Shown: in pieces, positions 10,201-17,435 of the stretch
How positions within the stretch are numbered: the stretch's first letter is position 1
How the letters are laid out: each line of letters begins with the position of its first letter
NCBI GenBank assembly: GCA_004292855.1
Contig: RDXN01000030.1
Coordinates: 62,001 to 126,000, forward strand
From: Cytophagales bacterium
GTDB lineage: Bacteria > Bacteroidota > Bacteroidia > Cytophagales > Spirosomataceae
DNA length: 64,000 nt
Direction of reading: 5' to 3'
The notes under the pieces: model-generated
Database searches by the model: none
Seen by the model: only the letters and a program-made list of their open reading frames with translations
What the model was told of the DNA's origin: nothing
Translations under genes and position numbers: made by a program

Positions 10201-11651
10201 GGTCGGTGCAGTCCGTGGTGGGAAGCAGCCCGTTTGCATTGCTGGGTTTGTCGAACAACACAACCTACGAGGTGCGCCTTGGAGCCGTTGGTTTGCACGG
10301 ATACGCCTGTGCTGTAGGTAGTTCCGTCACATTCACGACCGCCAACTGCGCCTTGCCCGGTTTGCTCACCTTGTCGGGGCCGGGGGTGGGTTTTTCAGGC
10401 GTGCCCATTACGCTGATAGCTTCGCTGAGCGGGATAGCTCCGTATTCGTTTACGCTCAATACGGGCGCGTCGTTTGCGGGCGTGGGGACATCGCCTGTGT
10501 CGTTCACAACGGCCCTCAATAATCCATCCGACTTCTTTGTAGATCGCTATGTTTCGGTGGTAGCTCTCGCCAACTCTTGTGGGGTGGTGAACCCATCGGG
10601 TTTGAGCGTGCAGGTGGTGCTTCCGGTAGCCTGTGGCGCACCGCCCACCAACTTGCGGATCGTCGGGCAGGGCACCACAACGGCCCTGCTTGCCTGGGAC
10701 CTCGGTCCAAACGCAAGCAGCGCACAACTACAATGGCGAGTGGCGGGGGCTACTACCTGGAACACTGTCTCGAATGTATACACGGGCTATTTTTTCACGG
10801 GCCTAACCTACGGGCAGGCCTACGAATGGCGCGTGCAGGTGGTTTGCGACGATGGGCAACCCATCACGCCCTCAACCATCCAATCGTTTACCATGAATTG
10901 CCCCATGCCCTACAGCCAAACCGAAACGGTCAGCACCTCGACGGTCCGGCTCAATTGGGGATATCAATGGTCGGCCTCGGTGCCCGTAACCTACAATCTG
11001 CGTTGGCGGGCCGTGGGTGCGCCCACCTGGAACACCATTAACAACCTCAACGCCACTACCCACACACTAAGCAGCTTATCGGCCCTGACAGCCTACGAAT
11101 GGCAATTGCAAACGAGCTGTTCGGGGGGAGGGCTAACGGCATTCTCGCCCGTTCGGACATTCACAACGGTCTGCGGGATGCCTGAGATGCCGTTTGTGAA
11201 CAGCGTAACCTCCACCACGGCCACCATGATGTGGCTCAACCTGGTGGGGGTGCAGTACACGCTACGATATCGAATCACAACGCCTGAACCCTGGGCCACC
11301 AATCCAACCCTGTTCACGGCCAACACGGGGTCGCTCACGGGTTTGATCGGAGGCAATACCTACCATGTGCAGGTACAGGCGTTGTGTGCGAATGGCCAAC
11401 GGTCACCGTTTTCAGAATCAGCGTTTTTAACTACGCCCTGCGGTTCGTTCATGCAAACGGTGGCCTCCGGCAACTGGACCGACCCGGCCATTTGGTCGTG
11501 CAATCGCATCCCGGTGCCCACCGATGTAGTGTCTGTTCGGCATGCCGTTACTCTGCCCGCCAACGCGTTGTACCGAGTCCTGCGGCTGGGTTATCAGGCA
11601 GGGGGTGGGCTATTGTTTGGCGTTGGGGCGCGACTGCGGCTAGGGCCTTAA
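7260..11651 (+). CDS. giant secreted M43-type metalloprotease with GEVED and fibronectin type III repeats
   Basis: A 1463-residue exported protein. Signal peptide MPFILRLFLFLFVHQSVFAQ; the ATG at 7260 is chosen because it starts the signal peptide. Residues about 40-330 form a metzincin domain with the zinc motif HEMGHVLFLNH (first His near residue 216) followed by the downstream NIMSYGCR Met-turn, as in cytophagalysin/pappalysin-type M43 peptidases. Near residue 410 a GEVED-like block (VYIDWNGNGTFDE) follows. From about residue 680 I count seven Cys-bounded Fn3 repeats (each with YEWRV/YEWQV-like strands), interrupted by one non-Fn3 domain. The last ~65 residues (SGNWTDPAIWSC...ARLRLGP) resemble the tail of other Spirosomaceae surface proteins. 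No classical T9SS sorting domain is visible. Its stop overlaps the convergent DinB-like gene by 4 nt. Probably a surface or secreted protease/adhesin. Confidence 0.85.
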   Translation: MPFILRLFLFLFVHQSVFAQGFSACGTDEYNRQRQATDSLYRAFVLNARAVETTDKAADKSLLTIPVVFVVYHLGEPVGQGSNVPESVLRAQVELMNRQYGATSGVAANGGTDTRIRFVMARRGVGCTTANGVYRLDGRSVGGYAAAGVNYLDTDMQLRLETLAGPAINQLGQQAVIVRVYWQVTGAGGWATFGGDISVGAPSMFYTSPYDDLMAHEMGHVLFLNHTFLGGDNNVNCPPNANPATQGDEVADTDPHLKAYPTDACSIESESQINICTGQAFGKIGRNIMSYGCRKYIFTPGQIARMRGYLAGSLSRFVNSPYAFPPTAAEGLLAASCTPTSGVTATVTYQKEGIARVQLAQLDSRTEYTGSRALLYDDFSCLRQATLRAGQSYTVTLDAPFVNTHRRVYIDWNGNGTFDETTERVFSTAIGEDAGTFVTPPTALTGQNLRMRVVVCEGNVAPSACFVPTLGAVQDIAVRVEPAATPAQVQLGVLNNLSLCSGGSVLLPYTLGSGGSLSAVGVSAELSDATGGFGNPLLLATGTGGVLTAELPTTLTTGTGYRIRLSAAGFAPDQTPPLTIRQTPTGTLVGSTSTIVGRVMPLTITLTGAGPWVVSTVVTPAPSDYYLPGQYESLTLTAASTTLTAQPSGTAVYQLATVESGGCVGTSTGAALTVVALCRPPESLTEADPTTSSTYLRWEQLGYRNYFVQWKDATASSWTSLPAQPYTEAYLSALVLGRVYEWRVAAACSTTQNSAYSPIRSFTLNCPVPTDIYEGITPTSATFGWYGGGASTYEVRWRPTGASSWTTISGLTNPSYTLPNPAPGGAYEWQVSSGCVGGSRSVLTPVRSITLGCKPPLSPFYSSVGSTTAQVGWWQVPGQQYTVRWRAKNTINWVTLAPVASGVTTLTGLPSGQTVEWQVASVCSGSVVSAFSPTQEFPTNCANLGLPTVGSITSYSALISWVSQSVASWTVQWRKVGATAWSVQSVVGSSPFALLGLSNNTTYEVRLGAVGLHGYACAVGSSVTFTTANCALPGLLTLSGPGVGFSGVPITLIASLSGIAPYSFTLNTGASFAGVGTSPVSFTTALNNPSDFFVDRYVSVVALANSCGVVNPSGLSVQVVLPVACGAPPTNLRIVGQGTTTALLAWDLGPNASSAQLQWRVAGATTWNTVSNVYTGYFFTGLTYGQAYEWRVQVVCDDGQPITPSTIQSFTMNCPMPYSQTETVSTSTVRLNWGYQWSASVPVTYNLRWRAVGAPTWNTINNLNATTHTLSSLSALTAYEWQLQTSCSGGGLTAFSPVRTFTTVCGMPEMPFVNSVTSTTATMMWLNLVGVQYTLRYRITTPEPWATNPTLFTANTGSLTGLIGGNTYHVQVQALCANGQRSPFSESAFLTTPCGSFMQTVASGNWTDPAIWSCNRIPVPTDVVSVRHAVTLPANALYRVLRLGYQAGGGLLFGVGARLRLGP

Positions 11652-12172
11652 ACCGGTGATTTTCTCACTGGTTCCAGATGGTGTTCCACATGGTAAGCCG
11701 TGAAATAGATCATCTCGCGCACGGTCAGGGGGCCGAGAGCAGGGTGTGGGATCACGTATCCATCTAGTTCGGCTTCGGTCCAATTGGCGAGGGCATCGGC
11801 TACTCCGGTATGTGCCTGCAAAAAGCGGGATTCCAGCGCGGCTCGGTCGGTGAGGTCTTCGGGGCGGGCACTCATGGTGGCGGGGGCTTTGATACCGTTG
11901 GCTGTTATGGTTTGGCGATAAACAGCCACCACGTCCTCATATGAGCGCGAAGGTTGCGCGGGCGTCCCGAACTGAGCCAGAAACTCACGTGGCCCGGCCA
12001 ACACGCGAGCCACGGGCCGCGCACTCAGGTAGAGATGCTGTAGATTTTCGGCCACCGACCATTTGTCGCCGTTGAGGGGCGCAACAAACTGATCGTCGGT
12101 GAGGGGTTGGGCAAAGGTCAGAAACGATTGGGCGCGTTCGCGGAGCAGGGTTTGGAGGTCGTTGATGGTCAT
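11648..12172 (-). CDS. DinB-like (four-helix bundle) protein
   Basis: A 174-residue cytosolic protein with the DinB/YfiT-like pattern: an N-terminal helix with GDKWSVAENLQHLYLS, where the His belongs to the putative metal site, and a C-terminal segment REMIYFTAYHVEHHLEPVRK supplying the HxxxHH-like His residues. DinB_2 proteins are metal-binding four-helix bundles, some of them thiol-dependent S-transferases; the substrate cannot be told. I chose the ATG at 12172, giving MTINDLQTLL; an 8-residue longer start exists. The stop codon overlaps the stop of the convergent metalloprotease (shared TTAA at 11648-11651). Divergent from yqeY. Confidence 0.8.
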   Translation of the reverse strand: MTINDLQTLLRERAQSFLTFAQPLTDDQFVAPLNGDKWSVAENLQHLYLSARPVARVLAGPREFLAQFGTPAQPSRSYEDVVAVYRQTITANGIKAPATMSARPEDLTDRAALESRFLQAHTGVADALANWTEAELDGYVIPHPALGPLTVREMIYFTAYHVEHHLEPVRKSPV

Positions 12173-12195
12173 TAACAGATTGGTTTGGGGGGACA

Positions 12196-12223
12196 TTGAT
12201 AGCCGCCAAATGTAGTAACTTTG
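12196..12223 (+). promoter_or_regulatory. candidate promoter for yqeY (TAnnTTTG)
   Basis: TAACTTTG at 12216-12223 matches the Bacteroidota -7 consensus TAnnTTTG exactly, and a TTG lies at 12196-12198 (17-nt spacer, slightly short). The yqeY start is about 115 nt downstream, so the palindrome at 12249-12320 would lie in its 5' UTR. Confidence 0.45.
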
Positions 12224-12248
12224 CCGGAGACAGTGAGCGATTGAGTGG

Positions 12249-12320
12249 CGGTCCGACGTATCGGTGAGCGAATTAGTGATTTACTGATCGCGTTACATCC
12301 ATTCGCTCAATCACTAATTC
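12249..12320. repeat. intergenic palindrome, GAGTGAAT/GAGCGAATTAG word family
   Basis: Arms GAATTAGTGATT (12270-12281) and its inverse complement (12309-12320) are perfect over 12 nt, with imperfect extension through GTGAGC.../...CACTCATTCGC. The 23-nt block 12249-12271 (CGGTCCGACGTATCGGTGAG + CGA) recurs in the larger palindrome at 13402-13514. The latter has both orientations of this block, so the two junctions share a source. Confidence 0.75.
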
Positions 12321-12338
12321 ACTCATTCGCCATTAACT

Positions 12339-12791
12339 ATGTCGCTCAAACAACAAATCGACGCTGATATCAAGCAGGCCATGCTGGCCCGCGAAACCGA
12401 CCGACTCCGTGCCCTTCGCGCCATCAAGTCGATGATTTTGCTCGAAGAAACCAAAGAAGGGGCTGGTCCCGATGGTCTCAAGGCTGAAGATGAGATGCGT
12501 CTGCTCACCAAAGCCGTGAAGCAGCGTAAAGACTCTGCCGATATTTTCCGGCAGCAAAACCGCCCCGACCTGTTGGCCACCGAAGAGGCCGAAATCGCCG
12601 TTATCGAAAAGTATCTGCCTCAGCAATTGTCGGAAGACGAACTCCGCGCCAAGTTGCAGGATATCATCGCCCGGGTGGGTGCCAAAGCCCCATCCGACAT
12701 GGGCAAGGTGATGGGGGTAGCCACCAAAGAACTCGCTGGCCTCGCCGAAGGGAAGGTGGTCTCGGCGATGGTAAAATCAATACTACAGTGA
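12339..12791 (+). CDS. yqeY: GatB/YqeY domain protein
   Basis: A 150-residue YqeY-family protein, homologous to the C-terminal tRNA-interacting domain of amidotransferase subunit GatB. The stand-alone form is widespread and its exact role is unknown; tRNA binding is inferred from the family. Typical features: MSLKQQIDADIKQAMLARE at the start, the RLRALRAIKS helix, IEKYLPQQLSEDEL, and the C-terminal GKVMGVATKELAGLAEGK motif. The stop codon TGA (12789-12791) lies inside the left arm of the following palindrome (CTA CAG TGA ACAG). Upstream of cvpA on the same strand and probably co-transcribed. Confidence 0.92.
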   Translation: MSLKQQIDADIKQAMLARETDRLRALRAIKSMILLEETKEGAGPDGLKAEDEMRLLTKAVKQRKDSADIFRQQNRPDLLATEEAEIAVIEKYLPQQLSEDELRAKLQDIIARVGAKAPSDMGKVMGVATKELAGLAEGKVVSAMVKSILQ

Positions 12792-12881
12792 ACAGATAAC
12801 AGTGAGCAGCGAACAGCCAACAGAGTTTGAACTCATAGAGCACTGTTCGTTTATGACTGTTCACTGTTATCTGTTCACTGT
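12785..12881. repeat. intergenic palindrome, AACAGTGAGCAG word family
   Basis: Perfect 21-nt arms at 12785-12805 and 12861-12881 (ACAGTGAACAGATAACAGTG + A and its complement), with further partial pairing inside (GAACAG/CTGTTC). The left arm includes the yqeY stop codon; the right arm ends 8 nt before the cvpA ATG, so the palindrome is the whole junction. The same word family fills the plsC/DUF4350 junction near 35.4 kb. Confidence 0.9.
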
Positions 12882-12889
12882 TAACTGAC

Positions 12890-13420
12890 ATGAAGACCCT
12901 CGACATCCTGATACTGATACCACTCATTTGGGGGGCCTGGAACGGCTACCGCAAGGGCTTGCTGGTGGAGGTAATTGCCGTGATTGCGTTTGTGGTGGCG
13001 ATGGTGGTGGGCCTGAAGTTTCTAGGCTTTGGTATCGACCTGCTATCACCCTACATCAGCCGTGACTTGGCCCGGAAGTTTTTGCCGTGGTTAGGTTTCT
13101 CGGTGATCTTTTTCCCGGTGGTGTTTATGATCAACCGGATGGGCTACTCACTCCGGCAATCGCTGCGGAAAACCCTGCTGGGAGGCTTCGACCGCGTGGC
13201 GGGGGCTGCAATGGGCGTGTTTACGTGGGTGTTTGGAATTAGTGTGATGCTCTGGTTGTTCAGTTATATGGGCGTTCAAATGCCCCCGCAACAAACCAAA
13301 GATACCCGTTTGTATCCCCTTATCCGACCCGTCGCGCCCAAAGTTATGGACGTGGCTGCAGTTTGGGTGCCGAAGGGATTGGAAGCAGGAAAAGGTTTTA
13401 ATGAGCGATTGAGTGAATGA
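12890..13420 (+). CDS. CvpA family membrane protein
   Basis: A 176-residue inner-membrane protein with about four hydrophobic segments (ILIPLIWGAWNGYRKGLLVE, VIAVIAFVVAMVVGLKFLGF, FLPWLGFSVIFFPVVFMIN and GVFTWVFGISVMLWLFSYM). The N-terminal D-x-x-I-x-x-P-L-x-x-G-x-x-x-G-x-x-K-G pattern is characteristic of the CvpA (colicin V production) family. The function is poorly defined; in other bacteria it is linked to envelope homeostasis. The last five residues and stop (ERLSE, TGA) are encoded by the left arm of a 47-bp perfect palindrome, so the native C-terminus has probably been remodelled by the repeat. Confidence 0.85.
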   Translation: MKTLDILILIPLIWGAWNGYRKGLLVEVIAVIAFVVAMVVGLKFLGFGIDLLSPYISRDLARKFLPWLGFSVIFFPVVFMINRMGYSLRQSLRKTLLGGFDRVAGAAMGVFTWVFGISVMLWLFSYMGVQMPPQQTKDTRLYPLIRPVAPKVMDVAAVWVPKGLEAGKGFNERLSE

Positions 13421-13514
13421 GTGACGGTCCGACGTATCGGTGAGCGAAACGACTCAAGTTGCCTTTGTTCGCTCACCGATACGTCGGACCGTCACTCATT
13501 CACTCAATCGCTCA
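13402..13514. repeat. 47-bp perfect inverted repeat between cvpA and rlmN
   Basis: Left arm 13402-13448 and right arm 13468-13514 are perfect inverse complements (47 nt each, 19-nt loop). Words: GAGCGATTGAGTGAATGAGTG followed by the CGGTCCGACGTATCGGTGAG block seen also at 12249. The left arm contains the last codons and TGA stop of cvpA; the right arm ends 7 nt before the rlmN ATG. It would form a very stable mRNA hairpin or a cruciform. Confidence 0.95.
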
Positions 13515-13521
13515 ATCAAAG

Positions 13522-14577
13522 ATGAAACACGACATCCGTAAATATTCCCCCGCGCAACTGAAAGACTGGTTCGTCCAAAACGGCGAACAGGGCTTTAGGG
13601 CCAAACAGGTGCATGAGTGGCTCTGGAAGAAATCGGCGCACTCGTTCGGGCAGATGAGCAATCTGTCGGTGCCCCTGCGCGAGAAACTCGAAACCGCCTT
13701 TGAGATCCGTCCACTGACCGTCTCGACCGAGCAACGCAGCAACGACGGCACCATCAAATCGTCGTTCCGACTGTTCGATGGCAATCTGGTGGAGGGTGTC
13801 TTGATTCCAGCGTTACGCAGTGACGATCAAGACCGAATGACCGCCTGTGTGTCGAGCCAAGTAGGGTGTTCGCTGACCTGTAAATTCTGCGCGACGGGCT
13901 ACATGGACCGTAAACGCAACCTCGATGCCGCCGAGATTTACGATCAGGTGGTGGCCATCGACCGGCAGGCCAAAACCAACTTCGACGCCCCCCTAACCAA
14001 CATCGTGTACATGGGCATGGGCGAGCCGTTGCTGAACTACAAAAACGTACTCGAATCCGTCGACCGGATCACCTCGCCGGATGGGTTGGGAATGTCGCCC
14101 AAGCGGATTACGGTCTCAACAGCGGGCATTGCCAAGATGATTAAGCAGTTGGGCGACGATGAGGTAAAATTCAATCTCGCGCTCTCGCTCCACGCGGCCA
14201 ACGACCAAAAGCGCGATCAGATCATGCCCATCAACGAGAGCAACTCACTGGACAATCTGGCCGAGTCGCTCAACTATTTTTATCGTAAAACTGGCACTCG
14301 CGTTACCTTCGAATACATTGTGTTCTACAACTTCAACGACACGCTACAGGATGCTAAAGAGCTTTGGGCCTTCACGAAGAAAGTGCCGGCTAAGGTGAAC
14401 ATCATCGAATACAACCCCATTGCCGAGGCCAACTTTATGAACACCGACCCCCAAACCCTCGACAAATTCGCGGGCTTCCTCGACAGCAAAGGCGTCACGG
14501 TAAACATCCGCCGGAGCCGGGGCAAAGACATTGATGCCGCCTGTGGACAATTAGCGGGGAAAGAGAAAGCGATTTAG
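13522..14577 (+). CDS. rlmN: dual-specificity 23S rRNA/tRNA (adenine-C2)-methyltransferase RlmN
   Basis: Radical SAM enzyme that methylates C2 of A2503 in 23S rRNA and A37 in some tRNAs. The 351-residue protein carries the cluster-binding motif CSLTCKFC (near residue 118), followed by ATGYMDRKRN, NIVYMGMGEPLLNY, SLHAANDQKRDQIMPIN and the late Cys in GKDIDAACGQL that is needed for catalysis. The start at 13522 (MKHDIRKYSP) is chosen because the upstream in-frame extension to 13459 is encoded by the palindrome. No anomalies in the enzyme itself. Confidence 0.96.
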   Translation: MKHDIRKYSPAQLKDWFVQNGEQGFRAKQVHEWLWKKSAHSFGQMSNLSVPLREKLETAFEIRPLTVSTEQRSNDGTIKSSFRLFDGNLVEGVLIPALRSDDQDRMTACVSSQVGCSLTCKFCATGYMDRKRNLDAAEIYDQVVAIDRQAKTNFDAPLTNIVYMGMGEPLLNYKNVLESVDRITSPDGLGMSPKRITVSTAGIAKMIKQLGDDEVKFNLALSLHAANDQKRDQIMPINESNSLDNLAESLNYFYRKTGTRVTFEYIVFYNFNDTLQDAKELWAFTKKVPAKVNIIEYNPIAEANFMNTDPQTLDKFAGFLDSKGVTVNIRRSRGKDIDAACGQLAGKEKAI

Positions 14578-14587
14578 GATATTTGTA

Positions 14588-14625
14588 GAGACGCAACGGC
14601 ACGGGCCGCCCCGCCTTTGCGTCTC
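14588..14625. repeat. GAGACGCAA...TTGCGTCTC hairpin
   Basis: Nine-nt perfect arms GAGACGCAA (14588-14596) and TTGCGTCTC (14617-14625) enclose a GC-rich loop. It lies 10 nt after the rlmN stop and 22 nt before the ATPase gene. Hairpins with this GTAGAGACGCAA word are, from memory, a common dispersed repeat in Bacteroidota. It may serve as terminator for rlmN. Confidence 0.75.
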
Positions 14626-14647
14626 ATCATGCGTCAGCAAAATACCA

Positions 14648-15718
14648 ATGATTGAATCCATCAAAATTGTCAACTTCAAATCCATCCGCGAAGCCGAAAT
14701 AACGCTTCGCCCGATCAACGTATTGATTGGCTCGAATGGGGCTGGCAAGAGCAATTTTGTGAATTTTTTTGGGTTCCTTAAGGCAATAAGCGACCGTGAG
14801 TTAACCAAATTTACTGGCGATAGGGGTGGGGCCGACCGCATTCTTTATTTGGGGAGCCGCGTGAGTACGGAGCTTCTAGGGATAATCAATTTTGAAAACA
14901 CTAACAGGTATAGATTTCACTTAGCTCCTAACGATCAACAAAACTTTTATTTCGTTGGCGAAGCTACCGATTACAACAAAGCGGCTAAAAAAAACGAGGA
15001 TACCAACTGGTATGACAAGCAGTTAGGTAGCGGACACATTGAGTCTCGTCTTCAAAACCACGGTTCTCTCGTTATCGACTATGTCCGTAAGTATATGGGC
15101 TTGTTTCAAGTATATCACTTCCACGATACTTCCCGCACAGCTCCACTAAAAAAAACTGCCCGTCTCCAAGATAATGTCTATCTGAGAGCCGACGGCTCAA
15201 ACTTGCCAGCCTTTCTCTATCATCTCCAGCAAACCGAACTTCAGTCATTTAATTGGATAGAAGGTATTATTCGTACTATAGCACCGTATTTTGAGCGATT
15301 TGACCTTCAGCCCACTGGTGATTACATTCGATTGAACTGGCGGCAGAAAGGTACAGATATGTATTTGGATGCATCCGATTTTTCGGATGGTACAATTCGC
15401 TTTGTGGCTCTCTGTACCTTGTTGGCGCAGCCTAACCCGCCCAGGACAATCATCATTGATGAGCCTGAGCTTGGTTTACACCCGTATGCAATCACGGTTC
15501 TGGCTGAACTAATAAAAAATGTCAAATCACAGGTCATTTTGTCTACTCAGTCAGTCAATTTTGTTAATGAATTCGAGCCTGAAGACGTAATCATAGTCGA
15601 GAACAACCGTAACCAATCAACGTTTCGTCACTTGGATAAAGAGAATCTAACTGATTGGCTTGAAGAATATACACTAAGCGATTTATGGTACAAAAATGTA
15701 ATCGGCGGTAACCCATGA
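14648..15718 (+). CDS. AAA/ABC-type ATPase of the OLD/AAA_21 kind, putative anti-phage component
   Basis: A 356-residue SMC-like ATPase with a Walker A GSNGAGKSN at residues 28-36 after a typical start (MIESIKIVNFKSIREAEI). It has a signature-like SDGTIRFVAL around residue 245, Walker B TIIIDEPELGLHP near 266, and a switch-His segment VILSTQSVNFV. This is the layout of AAA_15/AAA_21 proteins found in OLD, AbiL, RloA and PARIS-type systems. It overlaps the next gene by ATGA (15715-15718), so the two are translationally coupled. AT-rich compared with rlmN and moxR, which suggests transfer. An abortive-infection role is inferred from the pairing, not shown. Confidence 0.75.
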   Translation: MIESIKIVNFKSIREAEITLRPINVLIGSNGAGKSNFVNFFGFLKAISDRELTKFTGDRGGADRILYLGSRVSTELLGIINFENTNRYRFHLAPNDQQNFYFVGEATDYNKAAKKNEDTNWYDKQLGSGHIESRLQNHGSLVIDYVRKYMGLFQVYHFHDTSRTAPLKKTARLQDNVYLRADGSNLPAFLYHLQQTELQSFNWIEGIIRTIAPYFERFDLQPTGDYIRLNWRQKGTDMYLDASDFSDGTIRFVALCTLLAQPNPPRTIIIDEPELGLHPYAITVLAELIKNVKSQVILSTQSVNFVNEFEPEDVIIVENNRNQSTFRHLDKENLTDWLEEYTLSDLWYKNVIGGNP

Positions 15719-16371
15719 GACCTATTATTATTGTGGTTGAAGGGCCAACCGAACAAACGTTCATTGAACAATGCCTGATGCCTTATTGGTTTGAGCGTTT
15801 TGGTATATATGAAGTGTATCCTTCCCGGATTGGAAATGACGGAGGAAATGTACGAGTAGATCGTCTTCGTAAGGATATAGAGTTGTTTCTGAAGCAGCGT
15901 CCAAATGCTTATGTGACGACGTTGATCGATTACTCTGGAAACGAGCTTAAAAAGTTGGAGAACTATGTGAAGTGTAAAGCACTCCCAACTACTGATCAGC
16001 GGATAAAATGTATTGAGGACAACCTCTTAAAACTTATTGATTCAGAACGCTTTATACCTTTTATACAAAAACATGAATTTGAATCGCTGCTTTTTTCATC
16101 AGGCTATAGCCTCCAAGCCTATTTAAAGCCTAAAACGTGTGAAGCAATTACACAAACGCGCAGCCAATTTCATGGCCCGGAAGACATTAACACAAATCAA
16201 TATCCTTCATATCGCTTAAAGGAATTTTTCAACCTGTATGAGCCACGCAAGTACAGTAAAGTAGCAAATGGCAGCATCCTGGCCCTCGAAATTGGCTTGC
16301 CTACCATCTTGAAAGAGTGCCCTCGCTTTGCTGCTTGGGTCGAACGCATCGGTAAATTAGCAACGGAGTAA
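15715..16371 (+). CDS. DUF4276 (TOPRIM-like) effector candidate
   Basis: A 218-residue protein beginning PIIIVVEGPTEQTFIEQCL; the VEGPTE motif matches the acidic Glu strand-loop of TOPRIM-type nucleases, followed by TLIDYSGNEL (Asp) and QKHEFESLLFS, as in DUF4276. In two-gene abortive-infection systems such as AbiL or RloAB-like pairs, an AAA ATPase is coupled to such a protein, which is thought to act as the nuclease effector. Here the coupling is a 4-nt overlap. No catalytic residue seems missing, but the family's activity is not well defined. AT-rich like its partner. Confidence 0.7.
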   Translation: MRPIIIVVEGPTEQTFIEQCLMPYWFERFGIYEVYPSRIGNDGGNVRVDRLRKDIELFLKQRPNAYVTTLIDYSGNELKKLENYVKCKALPTTDQRIKCIEDNLLKLIDSERFIPFIQKHEFESLLFSSGYSLQAYLKPKTCEAITQTRSQFHGPEDINTNQYPSYRLKEFFNLYEPRKYSKVANGSILALEIGLPTILKECPRFAAWVERIGKLATE

Positions 16372-16466
16372 TTTGACTATTACCCGACGAAATTTTCCCG
16401 TACCCAATCGGTTTCTGTTGTAACTTGTCGCGACACAAGCGCGTACCATACGACCGAAACCCGCAC

Positions 16467-17435
16467 ATGTTTGAATCCCGCATTGACCTGCAAAACCTGA
16501 CGGCCACCGTAGCCGCCATCCGCACCGAAGTTGGCAACGTTCTGGTTGGCCAACACCAAACCCTCGACCTGTTATTAACCGCCCTGTTGGCCGATGGACA
16601 TGTGCTGCTCGAAGGCGTTCCGGGTGTTGCCAAAACACTCACGGCCAAGTTGCTGGCCCGTACCATTTCGGTGGGCTTCAGCCGTATTCAGTTCACCCCT
16701 GACCTGATGCCCTCCGACGTATTGGGCACGTCGGTATTTCAACCCAAAACGGGTGAGTTCGTGTTTCGGCAGGGGCCGGTGTTCTCCAATATCGTGCTGA
16801 TCGACGAGATCAACCGGGCACCGGCCAAAACGCAGGCCGCCTTATTCGAGGTGATGGAAGAACGACAGGTCACCAACGACGGTACCACCTACCCGCTCGA
16901 AGCCCCGTTTTTGGTGCTGGCTACCCAAAACCCTGTTGAGCAGGAGGGAACCTACCGCCTGCCCGAAGCCCAACTCGACCGGTTTCTGTTCAAGGTCGTA
17001 ATCGACTACCCCGAACAGGCCGACGAGATCGCGATTTTGCGCGGGCATCACCAACGCAAAAGTCTCAAAGACGCCATTGAGGCCGTGCAGCCCGTGCTGA
17101 CCCCCGGCCAACTCGCCGACCTGCGGGCGAGTGTGCAGCAGGTGCATGTGGAAGACAACCTGTTCGACTACATCGCCCAGATTGTGCGCGACACCCGCGC
17201 CAACAAGTCGCTGTATTTGGGGGCCTCGCCCCGCGCGTCGGTGGCGTTGCTGAACAGCGCGAAAGCCCTCGCCACGCTCCGGGGCCGCGATTTCGTCACG
17301 CCCGAAGACATTCAAACGCTGGCCGGGCCGGTGTTGCGCCACCGGATTCTGCTCACCCCCGAACGCGAAATGGAGGGCACCACTGCCGATGAAGTTATCG
17401 CCCAAATTGTGCAGAAGATCGAGGTGCCACGATGA
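16467..17435 (+). CDS. MoxR family AAA+ ATPase
   Basis: A 322-residue MoxR chaperone-like ATPase. Walker A GVPGVAKT (about 50-57), FTPDLMPSDVLGT, Walker B VLIDEINRAPAKTQAALFEVMEE (about 110), sensor ATQNPVEQEGTYRLPEAQLDRF and the C-terminal lid with ASPRASVALLNSAKA are all present. MoxR proteins usually act with the VWA/DUF58 proteins encoded next to them in metal insertion or envelope maturation. Here the DUF58 partner is 5.8 kb away. I chose the ATG at 16467 (MFESRIDLQN); a 14-residue longer start at 16425 is possible. The stop overlaps the next ORF by ATGA. Confidence 0.92.
   Translation: MFESRIDLQNLTATVAAIRTEVGNVLVGQHQTLDLLLTALLADGHVLLEGVPGVAKTLTAKLLARTISVGFSRIQFTPDLMPSDVLGTSVFQPKTGEFVFRQGPVFSNIVLIDEINRAPAKTQAALFEVMEERQVTNDGTTYPLEAPFLVLATQNPVEQEGTYRLPEAQLDRFLFKVVIDYPEQADEIAILRGHHQRKSLKDAIEAVQPVLTPGQLADLRASVQQVHVEDNLFDYIAQIVRDTRANKSLYLGASPRASVALLNSAKALATLRGRDFVTPEDIQTLAGPVLRHRILLTPEREMEGTTADEVIAQIVQKIEVPR

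Noticed and set aside
12233-13517. CRISPR-like repeats
   Set aside because: The repeated words are inverted, irregular and unspaced; there are no regularly spaced direct repeats with unique spacers, and no cas genes in the window.
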